Source: Fragilaria crotonensis (taxonomy: Eukaryota; Bacillariophyta; Fragilariophyceae; Fragilariales; Fragilariaceae). From it: a DNA stretch of 64,000 nt. Below are positions 30,533-41,529 of the stretch, in pieces. Under the pieces are notes generated by a model. That model was not told the origin of the DNA. It did no database searches and was given only the letters and a program-made list of their open reading frames with translations. Where the stretch lies: positions 32,126 through 96,125 of the forward strand of contig JAKSYS010000173.1 in assembly GCA_022925895.1 (NCBI GenBank), in the 5' to 3' direction. Within the stretch, counting starts at the first letter, position 1. Every line of letters begins with the position of its first letter. The translations under genes and the position numbers were made by a program.

Positions 30533-33478
30533 TTGCACCATCAGGCATTGTTGACAATTGTCATGTTTGATTGCTTTAACATCAATTGCTATGCTAGATT
30601 TAATTCTGAGCGCGGACTGCGTATGCACCTTTGGCGGAGTTCACCCTGTAAGGATTACATGGAAAGGCAGCAGTCAGGAACTCGGGCAAGCGTGGATGGT
30701 TGCCCCGAAATTGTTTCGACAGTGCGACGTCCCTGTTATGGTGTAGAATCAACCTGCCTGAATCCAGGAATGGACACTAATCCTCCCACGCACATGCCAT
30801 TTGAAGAATTTGACTATGGAACAACTGGCTATGATGACGGCAATGATGATGATGATGACAATGAAAATGACAAGAATGAAATGTGTTTTAACGCCCAGCA
30901 GTTAGATCAACTTCCAATAACAACGACACTCTTTCCTGGAATTGACAATACTGCATCTCCTGCAGTTGTCCATGCATTGATGGAACGCATTCGTGCAAAT
31001 GAGAGGCATGCAGTGATGGTTTTGCAACATGATGTTGAACATCGATGCATTGTTGAACTTTTGAAGATTCTGGAGGACGCCCAGTGTCCTGACTACATGC
31101 TGCACAAAGTTTTAATGTGGGCTTACAATGCAAAGTCTAGCGGCTTTGACTTCAAGCCAAAAGCTATGTCCAGGAAAGCGAACATCCGATGGATGTATCA
31201 GGCTTTGCAACATTCACACCACCATCTCCCCAGGTGATCTCCATTGCCCTTGAAGATTGTGACAAACCTCAAGAGATTGCTTGCTTTGACTTTGCTCCCA
31301 TCCTTTGTCGTTGCTACAGGATGAAGACTTGATGGCACCAGAAAATCTTGTGCTTAACCACGAGGATCCCACGTCAATGTACCTCCCACGCAACAACAAA
31401 ATTGGTGAGGCACACACTGGAAGCCGCTACCGTGAGCTCTATCATGAACTTATCACTCGAAAGTATCAGCTACTTGTCCCTATCATCATCCTCTATATTG
31501 ATGGGACTGCCATTGACAGCAAGGGGCATGGTGAAGTGTGTCCTGTGTCCTTCACGACATCTCTCTTTAGTGAGAAGCTCAGGAGAAAGAGCACATCCTG
31601 GCGAGTACTAGGCTATGTTCCCGACTTGAAGTGCGGACGATCATCCGCCGCAATGAACTCTCAAGCCAATAACGCACAGTCCAAAGGACGCACCACACGT
31701 AATTTTCATGCAGTGATGGACGTAATTTTGAATGGCATGTCAAAGGCACAAGCTGGAAATGATTGTCATTTGAGGAATGTTCCTTTGAAACTTGGCGGTC
31801 AGTGGGTGGTTGTTGATATTGTTTGTCCACTGCTTTCTGTGATTAATGATGGTAAGCAAGGCGATCAACTTTGCTGCCGTACAAACAGTCACCATAGAAG
31901 TACACCGCGTCACCATCGGTCCTGTGATTGTGTTTTTGACAATCTTGACAATCCAAATGTTGAGTGTTCTTTTCTTCGCATGGATTATGTCAATGATGCA
32001 TGTCGCAATGGGACAGACAATTTTCTTCAGCAGCTCTCGATGTACAGGGTTGACAATGCCTTCAACCGTGTCCAGATGGGACTGAATCCTCATGGCATCT
32101 TCATGTGTGCTGTCATCAATGTCATGCATACTGTACAGCATGGTGTCATCATGTATGTATTGAGTCATTCAAGACTTTTCTTGGCGCCGAGATCTTGGCA
32201 ATCCTTGATGACATGGCACTTAAATTTGATGTCACATGCCTCCAAACTATTTGTCAAGATTTTCCTCGAACTGATTTCGCACGCGGCATCACCAACCTAA
32301 CACTTATTGAGTGCTCGGAACAATCAGGTACTTTGTTCCTTTTTGCTGCACTGACTATGCAGGCTGAGGTATGGCATGCCATCTCAAGGTCCATCCCCGA
32401 TCTTCCGGCAGTCCTGGGTACAAGCAATGGAATGCCTTCTGTGCTTCGAGGCATGGCTGGATGCTGATACCTATTGGGACGCTTTAGGAGGAGATAAAGT
32501 TGGGGAGGCAGCCTTGGCAGAAAATGCAATTACACGGCTCATGTCTCTTATTCTGAAGTACCTCCCACAAGATGCTGGTAATGGCTGGAAGGTGTCAAAA
32601 TTCCACGAATTGAAACACATCGTCCGTTTCATTTCTACGTTTGGAGCACCTCGTGGTTACAATGCCTCACGACCCGAGGAACATCACAAGGCCCACGCAA
32701 AGCGCCCTGCTCGTCGTTCACAAAAGTGCATTCAGACGATAGACCAGCAGTGCGCACGGAGAATTGCCGACACATTAGTCATAGACACAATGCACGGCGT
32801 GTTTGCAGAAGAATTCCGTGAAAAACGCTCCCTCAACACATCACGTCCACTAGCAACGAATGAAGAAGGTCGTGGCACTCGCTATCACATCCGATGCTTC
32901 CGTGATCCCAATCAGAACAATCGTTTGGTTCGTGAAGTTGTTTTCATAATGGAAACAAGGGAACCCATCCACCTCGAACCAAATCTTGCACTTTTCATGG
33001 TGCAATCGTACAGTGAAACTGACTTGGATGAGAATGGGGAGGGTACAATAGAGTGTAGCACTGAATACACAAAGTACAAAGTTGATTCAGAAGAGAAGTG
33101 CATTTCCATTCGAGCCCATCCAAATTTTCGAGGTGATGGATATCCCTGGTATCTGATTGGGCATTGATTCGGTTTGAAGACAATCAAGGAAATTTGGATG
33201 ACTTCCCATGTTGTATTGTCAGTTGTATTCACCGACGTGGACATCCCCAGGAGGATAAGTCATTCGACCTCGTGGTCCAATCTTGCAATCAGCCCACTGG
33301 TCGCGAGTCCCTATTGTTCACTGAGTGGACCTTTGACCAAAAATTCTACATTGTTTCCAGCACTGCACTTGTTTCTTCGTGTTATGTACTTGTCGATGGT
33401 TGCGAGCTTACGGACACAGTTTTTGTCGTGAAGGATAAGGAGGAGTGGGCATCTCTGTTTTACAAATCTGTGTGGTGA
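30533..33478 (+). pseudogene. CACTA/KDZ-like (Plavaka-type) transposase D2, frameshifted
   Basis: About 980 codons in consecutive frames (30533-31237, 31230-31320, 31305-32150, 32105-32390, 32376-33167, 33164-33478). The N-terminus has a C-x4-C-x12-H-x5-C finger. The middle has YLPRNNKIGEAHTGSRYREL and IILYIDGTAIDSKGHGEV, with a likely first catalytic Asp in YIDGT, then SWRVLGYVPDL. The C-terminal half has KFHELKHIVRFISTFGAP and SRPEEHHKAHAKRPAR, which resemble the end of Plavaka/KDZ and Tnp2-like transposases. The family call is by recalled motif layout, not a search. It would cut and paste the element. Frameshifts may be decay or sequence error. Terminal module T2 lies upstream and a convergent oxygenase gene downstream. 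Confidence 0.58.
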
Positions 33479-33519
33479 TCCGCATTCTTCAACTAGTATA
33501 GTATGTATCAATTAGTACC

Positions 33520-35768
33520 TCAACCTACCGTGTAGTTGCCCTGCATCAGCATGGCTGCCGTTATAGATTCAGTTGGTGTCCCTTGTGAACTGTCTCCTAA
33601 CAACATCACCCAAGGATGAAGGTCTTCATTCTTGAGACTGACATGTCCCTCTCCATCAAAGTTATCCATCGCCACGGAGTCAGAATATTCATCATCAATA
33701 TCGCGAGAGAATAGGGATGAGTCGTCATCAGCAGTCACTGCTTCATCAGGTTGGTGTACCTTATCCCAACCCTTCTTCTGCGCGTAAAAACACAACCAGT
33801 GTTCCTCCGAGCCATCTTTGGGCGGTGGATGCCCGTCAGGGTCCGCATCCTCAATTTTGGGGACGTAAGGTGGAAGCACTTTATCCCATCATTGCTGTTG
33901 TCATCACCGTTAACTCCAGCGGCTCCAACAACATCCACGCCCACGTGCGGTGCAATGATTTTGTCACCGGATGCTGTGACAGGACATCCAGCAGCCGCAG
34001 CCGCAGCTGCCCTGCATCGTCCTGCATTTACAATCCGCTCTTTAGCGGCGGAGAATGTACCATACACATGGTTCAGTGTGGGATGGTCGCCACCCCCATA
34101 TGGCTTGCCAGTTTCGTCAGGACAAGTCAGTGACGTACAGTGACGTATGACTCGGCCATCCCAACTGATGGCTGTTCCATGGTATAGCTTCTTGACAGCA
34201 ACGCCATTGAATGGCGCACCGTTATTGTTCCCGAATAGATTTGGCATCACAAAAAACCAGTTCGCCGCCTTGCCAGGGACTTCTTCAGTCCAAACTGAGA
34301 AGCCCTGTGAGGAGTCACCCACATCGAAGTGGGAGGCGTTTCCAAGGTCCACGGACATGTCAATGGAATACGCCACACGATCTTCACTTCCCTTGTCAGC
34401 CATTGGTGTTACGGGGTGGAGACCGGTGTCGCCTTCAGCAGCCATCTTGCATCACGGCAAGAACTTCCGGAAAGAAGCAGTTTGCACCAATCTTAGCCAA
34501 CGACTCAACAAACTTCCGCAACATTCGCTGGGGAACTTTCGAGTTTGCAGCGAACTCTGCCGTTGTCACTCCGTCAAGAAGGATGCGAGTCCCAATCGGA
34601 TGCATGTTTCCAAGATCACCGCGACTGGCCCTAGCCGAGCCAACAGGAATACGCGTCCTCAACAAAGAGTTGTGTAACGTGATGAAACGCAAGTCCTCAA
34701 CCATGAGTGGTCGCCCTGCTTCACCCTTACACAATGGATCCAGAGTTGGCGATAAGATCTGGCGAACCATGATGATCGACTTCCGAGATGTGCAATTGCC
34801 AATTGGTGCAATATCCACAACAATGTCAACCACAGCATTATCAGCCCCATCAATCACAAGACAATTGCTGGGCAGGCGGAAGTGATGGCAGCCAGGAGCA
34901 TAGTGTCTCCCCCCAATTCTGCCAGAGCTTGACCTTGCCAAGCAGTCATTGAAAGCTTGCCCACAATCTGCTGGATGCCACGCAACAATATCAATGCCAC
35001 CGATGACATCAGGTGGCATTCGAGGACCGTCAGCATCGGAGCACTGACTTGCCCAATACACCTGGCGACTCAATTTTTCGTGATGATAACTCCGGGATAT
35101 TTTCCAAGCGGATGCAAATCCACCATCTGCAGAGGCATCGGAGGCAAGTTTTCTCACGTATCCACCCAGACCAAAGGCCAATCGGTCCGTTCCAGTATCT
35201 GATGATTCACTTGTTGCCCGAGAGAGTCAAAGCCAGCTCATGTCCAGCTGTACAAACGAATTCTGCAAACCCGTCTCAGCCTTGCGTCGCTCGCGGTGGC
35301 TATACAAGGTGCCAGCACCGGGAAGGAAAGCAAGCACCGCACAGTACTCGTAATCCTTCCCATCCTCGTCATCGCTGTCAGTGTAGACGCACGCATTAGC
35401 GACAGCGTCAGGATCTCGTTCGCCAGAGGAGCCACACCCTCTCCCAGTTGTGGTCGCGCGCGATGAAGAATAACATCTAGCAAGAAGAATTCCGAAACAT
35501 GGTCATGTACACCAGGTCTACAGTAGAGTTCATCAAGGGAACAAAGTTGTGTGACGTGATACTGTTTTTCTCTTAAAGAATCCTGAATCCACCGCAGTGG
35601 AGTCCCACAAATACATAGATCATCAGGCATCTTTGGACGTGAATCCATCGCAGCCTTGAAGCCACGACGAACACTCCCCCAAAAACCAAGGGGAACACAC
35701 TTCAACAGAAGTGACAGACCCTTTGGATGGCCAGGGTAGTAGTTCCTACGGCCACGCGAACGTGGCAT
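33520..35768 (-). pseudogene. 2OG-Fe(II) oxygenase (possibly TET/JBP-like), frameshifted
   Basis: About 740 codons in frames 35768-35238, 35181-34435, 34445-33735 and 33879-33520. The C-terminal part holds a jelly-roll-like core: SHFDVGDSSQGFSVW with an H-x-D pair, KAANWFFVMPN, then AISWDGRVIRHCTSLT with the distal His. This is the metal-binding layout of 2OG-Fe(II) dioxygenases. I recall similar proteins in diatoms. The N-terminal ~400 residues have Cys/Asp-rich blocks I do not recognise. The gene is convergent with transposase D2 (42-bp gap). Terminal module T3 lies 11 bp upstream of its ATG, so its promoter has been displaced. Substrate unknown; DNA modification is inference from the fungal KDZ-TET/JBP precedent. 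Confidence 0.6.
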
Positions 35769-35778
35769 TTGTTGTGCA

Positions 35779-35920
35779 CCTAAAGGGGCGGTCGGATTTC
35801 TATATAAAATAACTTCGGGGATGTATTTTTTACTTGATACATTGGGTGGGAATTTAATAGGGGAAAACTTGCATCAGGTGTGTCTTTTTCAGCATTGGGT
35901 GGTACCATTAGATACGCAAC
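35779..35920 (+). repeat. Terminal module T3 (diverged)
   Basis: CCTAAAGGGGCGG, an AT-rich core with TTTTTTACTTGATAC, then CATTGGGTGG / GCATCAGGTG-like subterminal words (35860, 35873, 35894). It is the most diverged of the eight. No core gene follows it. Confidence 0.65.
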
Positions 35921-35989
35921 CTCTTCATCGGGTACAGAGCTCCGCCGTAGGGGTCCCTATTTGTCGTCATCACTTCACCGAGTACAGTA

Positions 35990-36262
35990 TTTAGTCTGGT
36001 GCAGACTATTGTGCAACATGCCATTTTTTGACCCCAAACATAAATTAGTCTGGATAGTAGGCCAATTTGCAAATATTGGCGCACAAATACCAGAGGGATC
36101 AGGAAACACATCTACGATTCGTCTTATCAGCGATCCAGAAGCCACATGAAAGAATCCGAATTTTCCTGATGCCCTTTTGGCAAAGATAAGTTTCAAACAT
36201 ATATTAGTCTGGACCACAGTATTTTGGAATCCAGACTATTTGCCCATCCAGACTATGTATAC
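35990..36262. mobile_element. Possible short element with repeated TAGTCTGG at both ends
   Basis: TAGTCTGG occurs directly at about 35993, 36047 and 36206, and inverted (CCAGACTA) at about 36231 and 36252. The clustering of inverted copies suggests a small palindromic or MITE-like unit. No target duplication was identified. Confidence 0.35.
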
Positions 36263-37264
36263 TGTACTCGGTGTTCCGACAATCGACGAGTTTTGAAAGA
36301 CCGCTCTTGTGCCCTCATTCCGTGATGAGTTCTTGTACTCGCAGTACCTGTACTGTTTGTACTGGTGTTCGCAGATTGCCCGCCTAATACACACAGGTAA
36401 GGAAATTCATTTGCATATATCTATATTCATTTAAACCGTAACAGATAATTTTGCTCGCAACAAGGGACTATAGTGGACGCTGGCCGTCTACACGTGGCCT
36501 TGCATGCCGCATGTTGTACGCGATGTACTACATTCATATGTACTGTATATACATATAAGTGTATAACTGAAAGGAGCAGCCATCATCAGTGTCCAGAATC
36601 AAGACGTGGATCTCCTGGAAGGTCCGGCCAAAACAAGTTCTAGCCGTTAAGCTGCGTTACCGGAGTAATTTCCACGAACGCTGGCTTCCCAAAACGTCTG
36701 TTGCGATATTTGTAGCTGGAACGGTTGATCCAAACGAGCCGGCAAGGTATTCTTATGCTAAGTGGAATTCCACTTACAAGAAATGTCTTCATACTGATCT
36801 GCGTAGGCGACACGTGTCTCTTTCGGATTGTGAGTAAGTGAAATTCCACTTACCGTAAGTGGAATTCCACTTACGGAAAGTGAAATTTCACTTACCGTAA
36901 GTGGAATTTCACTTACCGTAAGTGGAATTCACTTACGGTAAGTGGAATTTCACTGAATAGGATCCACATGATAAGCGCGCCGGCCTTGCTTTTTTCTGTT
37001 GAAAACGACACAGCGTGGGAACGATACTCTTACTATGATGTGTCACGTGTTCTCTGATTTTTCCACGATTCCGACGGTGCAGCCGGACCTTCCTGGACAA
37101 CTCCCGCGCGCATCTTTTTAATGATGCTTTGCCTGGGTTCTGGGTTGGTGCTGGGTATCTGCTGGCACTTCGACTTTTGCAGAGCCTATTATACTACTTG
37201 TATGCATTTATGCACAACCCACCCCTCGTTGAATGCATAAGTTTTCTCTTTTCGACGAAGAAGG
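36263..37264. other. Intergenic; includes a palindromic repeat array; otherwise nothing recognised
   Basis: A weak frame at 36589-36837 has no recognisable motif and runs into the palindromic array. The segment 36960-37264 is the likely promoter and 5' UTR of the ankyrin gene. Confidence 0.4.
36755..36955. repeat. Palindromic array of AAGTGGAATTCCACTT type
   Basis: A single copy TAAGTGGAATTCCACTTA sits at 36759-36777. A cluster at 36834-36955 alternates GTAAGTGGAATTCCACTTAC-like palindromes with CCGTAAGTG spacers. The strand can fold into several competing hairpins. Confidence 0.85.
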
Positions 37265-38521
37265 ATGCCGTTGAGTAAGAAGGACTCTGATTTGATCAAC
37301 AATGCTAAGGATGGCAACCTCAGCAAGGTTCGTGACCTGTTACGAGCGGGAGCCAATGTGAATGCTCAGAAAAGTAATGGCGAGACAGCACTATACTTGG
37401 CGTGCTACAATCGCCATGCAGATGTCGCCCTTGAAATCTTGAAACAAGGCAATGTCGATGTGAATGCTCAGAATAGTGAAGGCGACACAGCCCTACACTG
37501 GGCGTGCTGCAGCGAGAGCCTTTCAGATGTCGCCCATGAAATATTGAAACGAGACTATGTCGATGTGAATGCCAAGGATAGGGATGGTCAAACAGCCCTC
37601 TACTGTGCGTGCGAGAACAACCTTTCAGATGTGGCCCTTGAAATCTTGAGACGAAACAATTTCGATGTGAATGCCAAGGATGTTTATTGCCACACAGCCC
37701 TTATCCATGCGTGCCGCGAGGGCCTTTCTGATGTCGCCCTTGAAATCTTGAAACGAGACCATGTTGATGTGAATGCCAAGGATGATTATTTTGGCTACAC
37801 AGCCCTTATCTGGGCCAGCCGCAATTGCGATGCAGATGTCGCCCTTGAAATCTTGAAACAAGACGATGTCGATGTAAATGCCAAGGATAGTGAAGGTCAG
37901 TCAGCCCTACACTGGGCGTGCTGTGGGGGCGATTTGGACGTCGTCCTCGTGTTGCTCCAGCACAGCACGGTGGATGTGAATGCCAAGGATGATGATGGCG
38001 CAACAGCTCTCATGGATGCGTGTCTGCGAGGCCATATGGAAGTTGTCCTCGCGTTGCTCCAGCACAACACGGTGGATGTGAATGCCAAGGATGATGATGG
38101 TGCAACAGCTCTCATGAAGGCGAGTACACGGGGACGCTTGGACGTCGTACTGGCGTTACTCCAGCACAGCACAGTCAATGTAAATGCCAAGGATTATAAA
38201 GGCCGTACTGCATTTTATTGGGCGAGCCACAGAGGCTGTTGGGACGTAGTTTTCGAGTTGTTGACACGCGACGGGGTGGATCCGAATGTCAACGGAGCAC
38301 AAGGAAACACAGCCCTTATCTGGGCGTGCCTGAGGGCTGAGGTGGACGTTGTTCGCGAGTTGTTGAAATGCGACAAGGTCGATGCGAATCAAAGAAATAA
38401 AGCAGGCTCGACAGCTCTTGATATTTCTCGAAATTGTCAACTTGTCGAAATTACTAGTTACCTGGGGGAACATGATGCGCAGTATAGGATGCGATGTGGA
38501 ATAAAAAGGAAGCAGTTTTGA
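37265..38521 (+). CDS. Ankyrin-repeat protein, intact, 418 residues
   Basis: A single uninterrupted frame from the ATG at 37265 (MPLSKKDSDLINNAK). About eleven to twelve ankyrin repeats of 33-34 residues fill residues 10-400, each with the TALxxA turn and the VDVNAKD loop that precedes the next repeat. There is no signal peptide, membrane segment or extra domain, and a short basic tail (IKRKQF). Ankyrin stacks mediate protein-protein contacts; the partner is unknown. Repeats are similar at DNA level (about 102 bp period), so unit number may vary between alleles. It is one of the few genes here without a frameshift, so it may be a live host gene. Confidence 0.88.
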   Translation: MPLSKKDSDLINNAKDGNLSKVRDLLRAGANVNAQKSNGETALYLACYNRHADVALEILKQGNVDVNAQNSEGDTALHWACCSESLSDVAHEILKRDYVDVNAKDRDGQTALYCACENNLSDVALEILRRNNFDVNAKDVYCHTALIHACREGLSDVALEILKRDHVDVNAKDDYFGYTALIWASRNCDADVALEILKQDDVDVNAKDSEGQSALHWACCGGDLDVVLVLLQHSTVDVNAKDDDGATALMDACLRGHMEVVLALLQHNTVDVNAKDDDGATALMKASTRGRLDVVLALLQHSTVNVNAKDYKGRTAFYWASHRGCWDVVFELLTRDGVDPNVNGAQGNTALIWACLRAEVDVVRELLKCDKVDANQRNKAGSTALDISRNCQLVEITSYLGEHDAQYRMRCGIKRKQF

Positions 38522-41415
38522 GATGAGTTGTTCACGATGTTACTTTTCATGGGGACGAAGATGGATACGGAATGGCACTTTGTGTGGAATCTGCATCAAC
38601 AACGCGAATACGCTTATCATTGAGAATGGCCCAAGTGATTGATGATCAAGAGTCTCTTCAAATTATAACCCCACTTCTATTGGCTGCACGAGCTGTCGCG
38701 GTAATTGCAATATTAACTACAGGACTCGCACGGTTAGATACTGCCCTGTGAGGGATACCTTATAACGTTCATTATTGGGCTTCCCCATTGTCTGCTACCA
38801 TTGCACCGGAGCAAAACATTTTGCGAATGGACCTTGTCCCCCAACGACTCACCTCACCTACTCGTTGAACACTTGCCTTTTGGTTCGATGGTTACATGAA
38901 CAGTCAGCGCCAGCAACCAATTCTCTCTACTTTGGTTTGTTCGACGACGATGGACGAATAGGCACTGGTTTCGTGCTTTTTGTCATTGAGGTTTTCACAC
39001 TGGAGTTACCTGGTACCATAGCCAGTGGGTGCATATAGTCCATCGCTCTTGCTTTGCTGCCGTGATGAGTTGGTGCTTGGCGCTACCACCCTCGTCGTCT
39101 TAGAGGGGGACGACGTTCTGTCGCATGCCATCAAGCATTTCATCGTGTGCTATCTGAAAGGGCGAACCATGAGATTGCGTGGGCATCGTCCCGTAACTCC
39201 CTCCAAGGTGTTGGCATACATGGAGAACCAGTCATACTCGGAAACCGAGTTTCCGGACTAATTACAGTGAGTTAGCAATATGGACGAGGGACAAAACCAT
39301 CCTTGGGTAGAGGTGGATGTCTTGAGCTTGCGTGGACCGTCAGCCCAATCGGTAAGTGCAGAGCCCATGGATAAACTCCATTGACGTAGGCACACCGCAT
39401 CAAGTTCGTTTCCGTCATTTACGCTGGTTGGTGCCAAGTGCTAGTTTCTGATGCTCAGGTAGAAAGCCACTGGATCTCGAACAGCAAGACCCGTCCAAAT
39501 ATCCGACACCGCTTTACCACGCCAGTTACAAGCGCATTGAACTCATACCAGCCTTCTTCTCGGTTGTGTCTCGTACCATCAGCGTGCACAGTGCCTCCAG
39601 TAATATGATTTGACTTTGGGGCTCCACACAATCAAAGCATTACAATCAACCATCCAAACCTACCAACAACCCGTTGCTTTCCATCGTCTCGCTGTGGTAT
39701 CCGGTAATGGCAATCCAATCAATACCGTGTATGCGAAAACCATAACAGGCGACAGTGATTGGATGCTTTGTTGAGAAACCAGATCCATGATCGTTTCCGA
39801 CATGTCGAATGCCAGCTGTGGCAGCTCCGTTTTGAATGATCGACGGTCCAACGTGGGGATGCACCAAACGTGCCTTCCAATCTCGGCAGCACTGTACGCC
39901 TTTGGTTCTTGGTCGCCGCAGGGAGAGGCAGCTTGCACCAACGATCTGAGATACAAATTCGATTCACAGCGCACGAATGGTTTCTGTTTTCCGTCCCCAG
40001 CACATTTGTCGCCGAGCGCATCCCCTGCAAGAGTGCCACGGCTGTATGCGTTCTGTTCGCAACTCTCAGGCATCCAAGTGCTACAACCACGCGTCGTACC
40101 AGACAACGACGCCGTCCAGCGTGGCCGTGCGAACGACTGCTGGTAGATTGCGGTCTTGGTCCACATTGTTGGAGGGCCTTTGCCATGAGTGGCACTGCTC
40201 GCAGGTCACTGGAATCCAAAGGCCGGCAAGATTTGATGCAAGCCACCGCGGTATTGAGTCAAGGCAAACCACGCAATCATGGGTACGAATTGCTCTTGCA
40301 ATTCAACAAACGACCTATTGAATGACTCAATTGGTGATCATTACCATGGTAACATTCCTCGCCACATCAAGCTGCGTTTTCGGGTGAACAGGAGATACCT
40401 GGTCGCTGGGAGTAGCTGATAGTAGAACATCAGAGACGAGAGCGATAGTCTATGTCCAAAATGGCAAGGGCCTTTGAGGGGAGTGGCTCCGCCCGCGGGA
40501 CATTCGAATCCTTGTGCCGGGACGATGTGATGCAATTCAACTTGGTATTGAGGCAGACCAGGCGATTTTTCAAAAAGTTGAGCATTGTCTTGTAGCTCTT
40601 GTCATCCTCCTTGATTGATATGCTTTGGAGTTGTGACTCAAATGAGGAACGTTGTCCACATCAAGACAGCAAATCTTCGTCTTTTCTCTGTCTGTAAAAC
40701 CTGCGTATGCGCCATTGTCGTTGCGGTGCATTGTGCATTATCTTGTCGTTGTAGCGTCTGCTCTTGTCGCGTTGGATGCTTGGATACTCTGACCCTTGGA
40801 CTATCCATGGTTCCCTCAACACCCTCTTGCGTAGGTTGGAGAGTAACTAGTACCTATAATGAGCCTTGGACACATTCGGCGGTACCGTCAACCGTCACAC
40901 AGGTCCTTGGTCGTGAAGCAGCCATCGCTCGTGGTCCTCAGCATCTAAACCAATCAGCTGGCGCTCCAGTGTCCTGTTTGGGGCGCTGCCCGTCGGTAGC
41001 CTGCTGTCACAGTTGACAAGTCCATAACCAGAAGACAAGGGCAAATGCGTTGCGTACCACGCTCCTTGTCAATCCCGCGCATGGTCACACGTCCTGACGA
41101 GAGGCTTTGAATGACGCAGGGAGAATACAGTCAAAGTTTACGGCAATCGAGTGATCGCGAGTTTGAAAGACGGCTCGTGTGCGCATATTCCATGTTCATC
41201 CTTGAACAGGCAGGAACCAGATCCTCTTGTGGCAATGCCAACCAATCTCATCCGAAAGGCCGTGCTGATCCCCCCTGCTGTGCTTCGTGCTCGGAGTAGT
41301 CGAGTAGTCGAGTACTCAAGTAACCAATCACATCCTCGTAGTACATACGACAGTATGAGTAATGATACGCCATACAAGCATGGAAGCACCAGCCATGTCG
41401 AGATCATCGTTCCTT
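38522..41415. other. Degenerate region, no supported gene
   Basis: Many short overlapping frames on both strands (the longest, 40166-39660 minus, 168 codons) but none with recognisable motifs. The minus-strand segment 40300-39650 has coding-like texture in changing frames and could be a decayed transposon gene; I cannot name it. Confidence 0.4.
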
Positions 41416-41515
41416 CCCTAAGGGGGCGGGCGTAAATATAGATAATATTTCCTCGAGTATGTATGTTTTTATTAGATAGGTCGGGAGGGCTTCGTTGCAC
41501 GTCCGGAGGTTTGTC
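41416..41515 (+). repeat. Terminal module T4, 5' end of H2
   Basis: CCCTAAGGGGGCGGGCG, an AT-rich core with TTTTTATTAGATA, then GGTCGGGAGGG and CACGTCCGGAGG. Closest to T6. Confidence 0.8.
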
Positions 41516-41529
41516 AGAGCATGGTTTAA

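Noticed and set aside
33717-34877. Long plus-strand frames opposite the first oxygenase
   Set aside because: Shadow frames; conserved oxygenase motifs are on the minus strand.
39660-40325. Overlapping frames of 110-175 codons on both strands
   Set aside because: No recognisable motif in any frame, and conflicting frames; kept only as degenerate sequence.
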